Positions 1 to 6,852 of a stretch of 19,603 bases of DNA are shown in pieces. This stretch comes from Gammaproteobacteria bacterium (lineage in GTDB: Bacteria > Pseudomonadota > Gammaproteobacteria > Steroidobacterales > Steroidobacteraceae): positions 1-19,603 of the forward strand of contig JADLDF010000244.1 of assembly GCA_020846815.1 (NCBI GenBank), read 5' to 3'. The position numbers and the translations under genes were made by a program. The notes beneath the pieces are model-generated. The model had not been told where the DNA came from and searched no databases. It was given only the letters and a program-made list of their open reading frames with translations. The number at the start of each line of letters is the position of its first letter. The stretch's first letter is position 1.

Positions 1-39
1 GGAGTAGTCTACGATCCGCTAAGTCTTTGAAAAACCAAG

Positions 40-127
40 TCCGGCGTGTTTGGTAGTACATGAGCGCAATCATGTACCGCTGCTCCGAAGGCAGGGGTCG
101 TGAGTTCGAATCTCGCCGGGCGCGCCA
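40..127 (+). other. tRNA-like 3' end, possible attachment site or decayed tRNA
   Basis: Three consecutive hairpins precede a CCA. The first has an 8-bp perfect stem (56-63 with 70-77) and a 6-nt loop. The second is CTGC/GCAG (80-83 with 91-94), placed like a variable arm. The third is a typical T-arm, GTGAG/CTCGC around TTCGAAT (100-116). Then come CGGGCGC, a G and CCA at 125-127. The 3' acceptor strand CGGGCGC-G-CCA resembles proteobacterial tRNA-Arg genes, whose 5' strand would be GCGCCCG, but I find no such 5' strand upstream. The candidate anticodon loop has 6 or 8 bases, not 7. This is therefore not a normal complete tRNA. It could be a tRNA 3' end left at an integration site, or a degenerate tRNA. 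An alternative closing pair is 40-46 with 114-120. Confidence 0.45.
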
Positions 128-140
128 GCTTCAATTCGAT

Positions 141-200
141 CCGCAATGCCCCAGGCTCCGGACGTGGTGGCTTCCTTGCAGACACGATGGGGCGCTGCGG
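141..200. repeat. imperfect inverted repeat, 13-nt arms
   Basis: The left arm CCGCAATGCCCCA (141-153) and right arm TGGGGCGCTGCGG (188-200) are complementary at 11 of 13 positions, with a 34-nt spacer. The repeat sits between the tRNA-like 3' end and the stop codon of the HipA fragment. No T-tract follows on either side, so it is a poor intrinsic terminator. It could be a protein-binding or recombination site, or an RNA hairpin at the 3' end of the hipA transcript. The arms are seen directly; the role is unknown. Confidence 0.5.
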
Positions 201-201
201 G

Positions 202-981
202 CTAGTCGAAATCGGCGACGCGCTTGCGGCAGATCTCCGTGGTCCGGGCGACCGTCGCACGCGCCTCCGGGCCCAATTGCAGGGCTGGCGGAATAGCCAG
301 CGCATCCAGCGCAGGTGACAGGCGCTGGAGCAGATCGTCGATGGCAGCCTCAGCATCCCCCGCCCGCAGACCGGAGCGCGTTGCCAATCCCACGAAGTCT
401 GCACGGCGCAGACCGTCGTCCTTGCCTCCCAGCTTCAACGCCATACGGTCGTGGTGCAGACCTGGAAAGACGCGCGTCGTGAGCGCGTCGTAAACGGCCG
501 CAAGGATCACCCGCCGGAATGTGGTCTCACCGCGGTAGCCGGTCTTCAGGAGCGCCATGTTCTTCAGATGCATGTCGCCGTCGGCGATCCGCCATGCAAA
601 CAGTACACGGCGCAGCAACACGAGCAGTTCCGCTTCCGGAGACGTCGACAAGGCGCGCACGGCCTTGGCCACACGCTCGATGGTACCCGTGTACTTGTCG
701 TGGGGGGCCAGATCCAGGACGGAGCACATGTCCTCCATCGCGAGCCATCGGGGATCGTCGGGCTGCGGGCGGATGTCGAAGCGTTCCACGACCAACGCAG
801 GCGGCATCCCATCCGGCATGTGCAGGAGCACGGCATCCGGCACATCGAGGCCGACACCGCGGGCGAGCCTCGAGCCGACCCACTCGACCAACGGCAGCGA
901 CTCACGATGCGCAGGAGCGCGAGTTCTGCGCTGCCAAAGAGGCTCCAGGGGCAATTCCTCGAACGCCACAGCTTCATCGAC
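202..981 (-). pseudogene. HipA-like kinase, C-terminal part only
   Basis: The reading frame of about 259 codons aligns from memory with the C-terminal half of HipA toxin kinases, serine/threonine kinases that act on aminoacyl-tRNA synthetases in type II toxin-antitoxin systems. Visible landmarks are the VVERFD strand, an ED-containing helix start, a KY element, the catalytic-loop motif GDMHLKN, and a following YDALTT segment matching the metal-binding part of the fold. The N-terminal subdomain, the glycine-rich loop and the ATP-binding lysine are absent. The frame stays open upstream to 1356, but that stretch lies under the next gene and does not look like HipA. Full-length HipA is usually over 400 residues. 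No hipB-like antitoxin gene is beside it. Candidate starts are TTG or GTG codons near 969-987. It is most likely an inactive remnant, although a truncated protein could still be made. Confidence 0.65.
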
Positions 982-1057
982 TGACAATCGCGGTGTTCTT
1001 TCTTTACACGCGCTCGTGGATTCAGATCGAAATCGTGTCGCTGCTGTTGGCCCGCCG

Positions 1058-2092
1058 TTACGGGCTCTGAACGGCGCCGGGGCGTCGTCTTGCGGCGGGC
1101 GCGGGGATCGATGGCTTCGCCTGCGGCGGCAGCCGAAGCTCGCCGCCGATCGACGGGTCGTCTCGCACTGCAACGCGCAGGCGCGCACCGCGCCGCGGGT
1201 CGATATCGGGCAGCGCCCAGCTTGCCTTGCCGTTCGCATCGGCGCGTGCGCTCGCCGCCGGCTCGGGCGCGCCGTCGCGGAACAATACGAGGTCCACGTC
1301 CGGTACCGCGTTGCCGGCCACGTCGCGTACCCGCGCTTCGGGCGTGGGCATCGCATCCGGATCGGCGTCTGCGGCCGGCGCTTCGAGGCGCAGGTCGAGC
1401 ACTGCAGCGGGACCCGGCTTCACGTCTGCGTCAAGGCGCACGGTCGCGGTGGCCGTCGGCGAGTCAGCCGACCGGGTCTCGGCGCCACCCGCCGGGACGG
1501 TCGCAAACCGAAGCTCCAGGACACCGGCCTGCGCAAGGGCCGGCATGACGAGTTGCGCAATGCCACTTCCGTCGGTGCGCAGCGGCGGCAGCGCAGCTTC
1601 GCTCGTGGCGAGCGTCGGCAGCGCTGCGGTACCCGCTTGCCGCAGGACCTGCAGTTCGACGCCCGGCAACGCATTGTCCCAGCGGTCGAGCACCCGCAGC
1701 TGCAGCGGTTCGGCCGGCGCGTTGCCGTCGATGACCTGCTGCTGCGAGGTGGCGATGCCGAGCGAGCGCAGCACGTTCGCGACGCTCGCCGGACCGCAGA
1801 AGCTGGCGTTGGCCTGGAACTCGTAACCCTTCTCGCCATAGAGCGCCGCGACGGGCAATCGCCACGCCGCGCGCAGCAGAGTGGGATCCTGGAACGAGGC
1901 CTGCTGCTCGATGCTCGTGACAGCGGCGCATTCGTCACCATCGACCAGCAACGGCCCGATGCGGACCGCGCCGAGCGCGAGCATCGCCACCAGCGCCGCC
2001 GCCAGCGCGAGACGCAGCCGTCGCCAGGAGCGCGGACCCGGACGCGCGGACGAGGCGATGGACGCCGGATCGGTACCCAACCGCGTCGACAT
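1058..2092 (-). CDS. membrane-anchored chimera: truncated phytochelatin-synthase domain plus Ig-like domains
   Basis: The predicted protein has 344 residues. A short N-terminal cytoplasmic part leads to one hydrophobic helix (about 26-42). The segment around residues 70-124 matches the start of bacterial phytochelatin-synthase-like proteins (papain-fold), including the catalytic-cysteine motif FCGPASVANVLRSLG with Cys99. The catalytic His and Asp that should follow over roughly 130 residues are missing. After a VIDG sequence the protein passes directly into two Ig-like, Big-1-type repeats (about 130-200 and 220-320) with D-x-x-GNAVPDV and DANGKASW elements. Such domains usually extend from the cell surface or periplasm. 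The start at 2092 is preferred because GGGAAG lies just upstream; an in-frame ATG at 2137 is possible. It lies downstream of fnr on the same strand with a 114-nt gap. Peptidase or transpeptidase activity is unlikely without the rest of the triad. The chimera probably arose by deletion. Confidence 0.6.
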   Translation of the reverse strand: MSTRLGTDPASIASSARPGPRSWRRLRLALAAALVAMLALGAVRIGPLLVDGDECAAVTSIEQQASFQDPTLLRAAWRLPVAALYGEKGYEFQANASFCGPASVANVLRSLGIATSQQQVIDGNAPAEPLQLRVLDRWDNALPGVELQVLRQAGTAALPTLATSEAALPPLRTDGSGIAQLVMPALAQAGVLELRFATVPAGGAETRSADSPTATATVRLDADVKPGPAAVLDLRLEAPAADADPDAMPTPEARVRDVAGNAVPDVDLVLFRDGAPEPAASARADANGKASWALPDIDPRRGARLRVAVRDDPSIGGELRLPPQAKPSIPAPAARRRPGAVQSP

Positions 2093-2206
2093 CTTCAGAC
2101 TTCCCGGCCACAGAGCTTGAATGCGCCCGTCGCACATGCGGCCCGCGCGAGATCGGGCTGCTGAACCGCGTCCCTCCGTTCCGGCCCGTGCAGCGCCGCG
2201 CCGTCT

Positions 2207-2923
2207 TCAGCGACCGAGCACGGCCGCGCCGAGGGCATGCAGCCGCTGTTCGTCGCGGATCGTGACCAGGCGGCCCTCCACCTCGATCAGACCGTCGTTG
2301 GACATGCGGCGCAGCACGCGGCTCACAGTCTCCGGTGCGAGACGCAGGTACGAGGCGATGTCCGTGCGGGCCATCATCAGATGGAAGCAGGTGCCGGAAA
2401 GGCCGCGCTGGGACAGCCGCTCGGACACGTTCAGCAGAAACGCCGCCAGACGCTCGTCGGCGGAATAGTCGCCGGCCAGCACCAGGGCGCCGTTGATGTC
2501 CTGGCTCATGAGGCTGAAGAGCCGATGCTGCAGGGTCGGCATGCAGGCCGCCAGCATCGCCAGCTTGGGGAACGAAAAGACACAGAGCAACGCCGAATCC
2601 AGCGCGACGGCGCTGACCGGGTACCTGGCACTGTGGATCGCGCCGAAGCCGATCATCTCGCCGGGCAGGTGGAACCCGACCACCTGCTCGCGCCCGTTGC
2701 GGTCGATGCGGTAGGTCTTGACCACGCCACCGCGCACGGCCGCGACGGAATCGAAGTCGTCGCCTTCGCGAAAGATGTGCTGTCCCGCCGCATACGGGCC
2801 CTTGTGCTCGACCAGCACGTGCAGCTGGGCCAGTGCCGACTTGTCATAGCCCTGCGAGAGGCAAGCCTCGGAGAATGCGCAGGTCGAACAGAAGCGCAGC
2901 TCGTCACCGTCGTCGGCGGCCAC
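2207..2923 (-). CDS. fnr: Fnr/Anr-type oxygen-sensing transcription regulator
   Basis: This is a Crp/Fnr-family DNA-binding regulator that uses an oxygen-labile [4Fe-4S] cluster. With the GTG start at 2923 the protein has 238 residues, close to the family's 240-250. It shows the cluster cysteines C12-x2-C15-x5-C21 and the internal C114, an N-terminal cyclic-nucleotide-type beta-barrel, a dimer helix, and a helix-turn-helix whose recognition helix holds E198, S201 and R202 (ETVSR). These residues read TTGAT-N4-ATCAA sites. The start is uncertain: no strong ribosome-binding site is visible, and the frame stays open upstream with GTG codons at 2998, 3004 and 3076. It follows narK1 on the same strand after about 290 nt. 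An Fnr box upstream of narK2 (13731-13744) makes it the likely anaerobic activator of this nar cluster. An orthologue called anr is equally possible. Confidence 0.9.
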   Translation of the reverse strand: MAADDGDELRFCSTCAFSEACLSQGYDKSALAQLHVLVEHKGPYAAGQHIFREGDDFDSVAAVRGGVVKTYRIDRNGREQVVGFHLPGEMIGFGAIHSARYPVSAVALDSALLCVFSFPKLAMLAACMPTLQHRLFSLMSQDINGALVLAGDYSADERLAAFLLNVSERLSQRGLSGTCFHLMMARTDIASYLRLAPETVSRVLRRMSNDGLIEVEGRLVTIRDEQRLHALGAAVLGR

Positions 2924-3209
2924 CGGAAGAAGAGCCCGTTGCGCACCCCGATAGGGGTGCGCTGCGAGCAGCGGTATGGCGGATCGACGGTCCTGCACGG
3001 GCACTCGGGCAGCTCGGCATCGGCGTGACGGGCACCTACGATACCGGACATCGGCACTGGCGGGGATTCGGCGCACGATGCCGCGTCCGCACCCGCTCCC
3101 GGCGCGGCAGGGCCGACCGCATTTCGGTTACCGCTGCGCTCTGCCCTCGTCCCGGCCCAACTCCATGAAGAACTCGACCACGCCCGTGCTCGGCGATTCG
3201 CGTCCGTTC
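2924..3209 (-). other. narK1-fnr intergenic region
   Basis: About 286 nt lie between the narK1 stop and the preferred fnr start. The fnr frame is open through much of it, so part may be coding if an upstream GTG is used, but the translation (rich in Arg and Pro) does not resemble Fnr N-termini. I see no Fnr box and no convincing sigma-70 promoter. The one clear structure is the perfect hairpin at 2941-2962. Confidence 0.4.
2941..2962. repeat. perfect 9-bp inverted repeat upstream of fnr
   Basis: GCGCACCCC (2941-2949) and GGGGTGCGC (2954-2962) flank a 4-nt loop. It lies 17 nt upstream of the preferred fnr start and has no T-tract on either side. It may be an operator or a stable hairpin in the fnr leader. 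If fnr starts further upstream, it is coding sequence. Confidence 0.55.
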
Positions 3210-4520
3210 TCAGCGACCGCGCTCGGCCGCCGCCATGATCTCGGGAAGGTCGGTCTCGCTGCCGAGCTCGGGATGCCGTCTCAGGTCCATGCGGCGGATC
3301 GCGAAGTGCATCCACGCCAGCGCCAGCGCGACCAGGATGAACAGCAGCATGAAGCAGCTCGTCCAGACGCCGATCCAGTCGTTCAGCGCGCCGAAGGTGA
3401 TCGGCAGCACGAAACCTCCCAGGCCGCCGATCAGGCCGACGATGCCGCCGACCGCGCCGACGTTGTTCGGATAGTAGACCGGGATGTGCTTGTAGACCGC
3501 GGCCTTGCCCAGCGACATGAAGAAGCCCAGCACGAACACCAGCACCGTGAACGGCACGAGACCCATGGCCAGGGTGAACTGCTTCGGGCCGCCGATGCCG
3601 TCGACGATGTAGGTCGTGGGTGGATACGCCAGCAGGAAAGTGCAGATCACCGACACACTGAAAGTCCAGTACATGACCTTGCGCGCGCCGATGCGGTCGG
3701 ACAGCCACCCGCCCACGATCCGGAACAGGCTCGCCGGGATCGAGTAGAAAGCGGCGATCACGCCGGCCGTGGCGATGTCCATCTTGTATGCACCGACGAG
3801 GTAGCGGGGCAGCCACAGCGACAGGGCGACGAAGGCGCCGAAGACGAAGAAGTAGTACAGCGAGAAGCGCCAGACCTGCTGGTTGCGCAGCGGCGCGAGC
3901 TGCTTCGCGAACGACTCGGGCTTCACGCCGCTGGCACGCCGCCGCGCCAGCTCCGGATCGTCCTTGGTCACCAGGAAATAGATCACGGCCGTCACTGCCA
4001 GCACCGCGGCCCAGATCTTCGCGACCGCATGCCAGCCGTAAGCCACCATGACCAGCGGAGCGGCCAGCTTGGTGACCGCGGCACCGACGTTGCCGGCACC
4101 GAAGATGCCGAGCACCGTGCCCTGCTTCTGTTCCGGGAACCACTTCGAGACGTAGGCGATGCCGACCGCGAACGAGCCGCCCGCGATGCCGACCAGCAGC
4201 GCCGCGAGCAGATAGCCCTGGTAGCTCGTCATCGTGGTCAGGAACCAGGTCGCGAGCGCTGCCGACAGCATCACCGCCGTGAACACGATCCGGCCGCCGA
4301 TCTGGTCGGTCCAGATCCCGAGCGCGAGACGGATCAGCGAGCCGCTGAGGATCGGCGTCGCGACCAGCAGGCCGAACTGCGTGTCGTTGAGGCCCAGGTC
4401 CTTCTTGATCTGCAGGCCGATGATCGAAAAGATCGTCCAGACGGCAAAGCAGATGGTGAAGGCAAAAGTGCTCGCCCACAGGGCGCGCTGCTGCCCCGCC
4501 GGGGCGGTGGGCTGTTGCAT
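3210..4520 (-). CDS. narK: NarK1-type nitrate transporter (MFS)
   Basis: This is an inner-membrane nitrate/nitrite porter of the major facilitator superfamily, 436 residues, with about 12 hydrophobic helices. Visible family marks are Arg64 in helix 2 (GSLIRLALG) and the helix-8 arginine (ASLFRIVGGW), which bind the anion. The first nitrate signature runs at about residues 113-146 (GGSFAVGIAYVSKWFPE then GTVLGIFGAGNVG), and a second glycine-rich signature follows YYPNNVGAVGG. The shorter form, lacking the long internal loop, is typical of NarK1 proteins, often described as nitrate/proton symporters. The other copy in this window is NarK2-like. The ATG at 4520 is supported by AAGGAG at 4528-4533, 7 nt upstream. 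It begins 43 nt after ppiC and is probably in the nar operon. The symporter role is inferred from type. Confidence 0.92.
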   Translation of the reverse strand: MQQPTAPAGQQRALWASTFAFTICFAVWTIFSIIGLQIKKDLGLNDTQFGLLVATPILSGSLIRLALGIWTDQIGGRIVFTAVMLSAALATWFLTTMTSYQGYLLAALLVGIAGGSFAVGIAYVSKWFPEQKQGTVLGIFGAGNVGAAVTKLAAPLVMVAYGWHAVAKIWAAVLAVTAVIYFLVTKDDPELARRRASGVKPESFAKQLAPLRNQQVWRFSLYYFFVFGAFVALSLWLPRYLVGAYKMDIATAGVIAAFYSIPASLFRIVGGWLSDRIGARKVMYWTFSVSVICTFLLAYPPTTYIVDGIGGPKQFTLAMGLVPFTVLVFVLGFFMSLGKAAVYKHIPVYYPNNVGAVGGIVGLIGGLGGFVLPITFGALNDWIGVWTSCFMLLFILVALALAWMHFAIRRMDLRRHPELGSETDLPEIMAAAERGR

Positions 4521-4563
4521 GACGGATCTCCTTGCGGGTTTCTTGCTGTTCCGCCGTCGACGG

Positions 4564-5460
4564 CTAGACGTCCTGCGCGGGCATCTCCATGCCTTCGACG
4601 GGGTAGCGCTCGGCGAGACGCGACAGATAGTCGTGCACCGCGGTCTGCTGCGCCTGGGTCTCGAGGTAGGCGCGGACCCTCGGCGCCGCCTGCTCGTAGG
4701 ACAGCATCGCGCCGCGTTCGACGGCATCGACGCGGACCACGTGATGTCCGTAGCGAGTTTCGAGGGTGAGCCCCGGCAACCCCGGCGTGAGCCGGAACAG
4801 CTGGCGCTCGAATTCGGGCGTGGTCTGTCCCGGCTCGATCCAGCCCAGGTCGCCGCCGTCTTCGCGGGACGGGCAGGCCGAGTGCTGCATGGCGAAGGCT
4901 TCGAAGCGTCCCGGCTCGCGCCGCAGCTGCGCGATCAGCTCCTCGCCGAGCAGCCGCGCGCTCTCCCGCCCGGCTGCGTCCGCGGGCGCGCAGGCGAGCA
5001 GGATGTGCCGCGCGCGGACCCGGTCCGGCGAGCGCAGGCGCTCGGCGTTGCGCGCGAACCATTCCCGGCAACTCGGCTCGTCGACGGCCCTGGGCTCGAC
5101 CTCGCGCTCGAGCAGCACCCGTGCGCAGGCCTCCTCGGCGGTCTCGCCCTCCTCGGCCAGATCCTGCGCCGATATCCCGAGCCTTTCGGCCTCGAGGCGG
5201 ATCAGCTCGCGCACGACCAGAGCGCGGACGGCGGCCGCGCGCGCGGCATGAGGATCCGCGTCGCGATGATGCTGCATCTCGCGCGCGATCTCGGCCTCGC
5301 TGATCGGCGCACCGGCGACGCACACCAGCACCGGCGCGGGCACGGGCGCCGCTTCGGCGGCTGCGCCTTGGCCGATGGACAGTGGCGCACCGGCCGCCGC
5401 GCGCGTCGCATCGGAAAGCGCACCTTCGTCCATGACCAGCGGTCTGACATGTGCCTCCAT
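4564..5460 (-). CDS. ppiC: parvulin-type peptidyl-prolyl isomerase of the nar operon
   Basis: The protein has 298 residues. The N-terminal 45 are low-complexity and Ala/Pro-rich, then a helical SurA/NifM-like segment (about 45-140), then a parvulin rotamase domain (about 147-247). The domain has the usual VRARHILL strand, GRFEAFAMQHSACPS, the GGDLGWIEPGQ loop, FERQLFRL and the GHHVVRVD end. Parvulins catalyse cis-trans isomerisation of prolyl bonds and act as folding helpers. No signal peptide or lipobox is visible, so it should be cytoplasmic, where NarG and NarH mature. It starts 4 nt after narI and is surely cotranscribed with it. A parvulin gene after narI is known in other denitrifiers (e.g. 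Pseudomonas), and a chaperone role for nitrate reductase is inferred, not proven. NifM is a related family, but no nif genes are near. Confidence 0.9.
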   Translation of the reverse strand: MEAHVRPLVMDEGALSDATRAAAGAPLSIGQGAAAEAAPVPAPVLVCVAGAPISEAEIAREMQHHRDADPHAARAAAVRALVVRELIRLEAERLGISAQDLAEEGETAEEACARVLLEREVEPRAVDEPSCREWFARNAERLRSPDRVRARHILLACAPADAAGRESARLLGEELIAQLRREPGRFEAFAMQHSACPSREDGGDLGWIEPGQTTPEFERQLFRLTPGLPGLTLETRYGHHVVRVDAVERGAMLSYEQAAPRVRAYLETQAQQTAVHDYLSRLAERYPVEGMEMPAQDV

Positions 5461-5464
5461 GACG

Positions 5465-6169
5465 TCACCGCCTGCTGTAGTCGAGCGCAGCCTGGCGGCG
5501 ACGTACCACCTGGTAGGGGCGCCGCAGATAGCCGAGCGGGATCGACCAGACGTGCACCAGGCGGGTGAACGGGAATATCAGCAGCAGCGTCAGCCCGAGC
5601 GCCACGTGCGCCTTGTAGATCCAGTGCGCGTCCCAGATGTACTCCGCTGCGCCGGGCCTGAGCGTGACGATCGCCTGCGCCCAGTTGGCCAGCCTGACCA
5701 TCTGGCCGCCATCCATGTGTCCGCTGGAGACGCCAATCGAGATCATGCCGAGGATCAGCTGTGCGTACAGCAGCCACAGCACCAGCATGTCGCGCCGCGA
5801 GCCCGTGGCGCGTACCCGCCGGTCGAACAGACGACGCAGGATCAGGATCGTCAGGCCGACGAAGCACAGCACGCCGAAGACGCCGCCGATACCCATCGCC
5901 ATGGCCTGCTTCTGGCTGGACGTGATGAAGCGCTCATACAAGGCATGCGGCGTCAGCAGGCCGACGAAATGCCCGAGCAGGATCGCGATGACGCCGACGT
6001 GGAACAGGTTGCTGCCGAGCCGCAGCGACCAGCCGCCCGAGAGCAGCTGGCTCGATCCGGTGCGCCAGGTGTAGGCATCGTGGTCGAAGCGCATCCACGA
6101 GCCGACCGCGAACACCGCCAGGGCGATGTAGGGATAGATCTGGAATACGAGAACGTCCAGCAGGGTCAT
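5465..6169 (-). CDS. narI: respiratory nitrate reductase gamma subunit (cytochrome b)
   Basis: NarI is the di-haem b membrane anchor. It oxidises quinol on the periplasmic side and passes electrons to NarH. The protein has 234 residues (E. coli 225) with five hydrophobic helices. The four haem ligands are at H57, H67, H188 and H206, almost the same positions as E. coli 56, 66, 187 and 205, in LFHVGVIAILLGHFVG and YKAHVALG...RLVHVWS. Its ATG overlaps the narJ stop as ATGA, which suggests translational coupling. ppiC follows after 4 nt. The helices and ligands look intact, so the subunit should be functional. Confidence 0.97.
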   Translation of the reverse strand: MTLLDVLVFQIYPYIALAVFAVGSWMRFDHDAYTWRTGSSQLLSGGWSLRLGSNLFHVGVIAILLGHFVGLLTPHALYERFITSSQKQAMAMGIGGVFGVLCFVGLTILILRRLFDRRVRATGSRRDMLVLWLLYAQLILGMISIGVSSGHMDGGQMVRLANWAQAIVTLRPGAAEYIWDAHWIYKAHVALGLTLLLIFPFTRLVHVWSIPLGYLRRPYQVVRRRQAALDYSRR

Positions 6170-6852
6170 GTCCGGGTCTCCTTGCTCGCGGCGGCGGTGC
6201 CCGAGGGCAGCCGGCGCGGCGGCTTGCAGTCCTTGGCCGGGGCGTCGGCCCCGAACCTCACGGCCTCTTCTTCCCAGAGGCGGTCCATGGATTCGGCCGT
6301 GTCGTCGCGCTCCTCGTCGGCCACGCGCCGGCGCACCAGCTCCAGATTCGATCTGGCGGCACCGATCTCGACGAGCATCTCGAACAGCGGGGCTTGCGGG
6401 CTGCCGCGCTCGCCGGCGCGCACGGCCAGCAGCTCGAGGATGTGCGCCACGTGGCTCAGCCAGTCGCGCACTTCGTCCGGCGGCCGCGTCGAGAGGTACT
6501 CGAGGACCACGGGCAGGTAGTCCGGCAGCTCGCGGGTCGCGAGCTCGAAGCCGTTGCGCTGATAGGTCTCCAGCAGGTCGACCATCGCCTGGCCGCGATC
6601 GCGCGACTCGCCGTGGATGTGCTCGAACAGCAGCAGGCTCATCGCGCGGCCGCGGTCGAAGCAGCCGAGCCAACGCTCCTGGGCGTCCATGACGTCGTCG
6701 CCGGTCAGCGCTTCGACGAAGGCGAGGAGCTGCTGCCGTCGCGGCGCCGGCAGGTCCGCCTCGCGGGCCGCCTGCAGCAGCTCCTCGCGATGCGTCCACA
6801 GCTCCGGCCGCGGGTAGTCGAGCAGCGCGCCGATCAGCCGCAGCAGCTTCAT
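6166..6852 (-). CDS. narJ: nitrate reductase assembly chaperone, delta subunit
   Basis: NarJ is a TorD/DmsD-family chaperone. It binds apo-NarG in the cytoplasm, holds it until the molybdenum cofactor and iron-sulfur clusters are inserted, and is not part of the mature enzyme. The protein has 228 residues (E. coli 236) and is all-helical. Typical sequences are LIGALLDYPRPELW near the N-terminus, SLLLFEHIHGESRDRGQAM, and the conserved LPDYLPVVLEYLS. The acidic tail RRRVADEERDDTAESMDRLWEEEAVRFG is also family-like. Start and stop overlap narH and narI by ATGA. There is no signal sequence. Confidence 0.96.
   Translation of the reverse strand: MKLLRLIGALLDYPRPELWTHREELLQAAREADLPAPRRQQLLAFVEALTGDDVMDAQERWLGCFDRGRAMSLLLFEHIHGESRDRGQAMVDLLETYQRNGFELATRELPDYLPVVLEYLSTRPPDEVRDWLSHVAHILELLAVRAGERGSPQAPLFEMLVEIGAARSNLELVRRRVADEERDDTAESMDRLWEEEAVRFGADAPAKDCKPPRRLPSGTAAASKETRT

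Noticed and set aside
982..1356. Upstream extension of the HipA frame to an ATG at 1356
   Set aside because: It overlaps the 3' end of the Ig chimera in another frame and shows no HipA N-terminal features.
557..2164. Plus-strand open frame of 535 codons opposite hipA and the Ig chimera
   Set aside because: Arg/Ser-rich composition without domains; the opposite strand carries clear HipA and phytochelatin-synthase motifs.
2976..4769. Plus-strand open frame of 597 codons opposite narK1
   Set aside because: Charged low-complexity translation typical of the antisense of a membrane protein gene.
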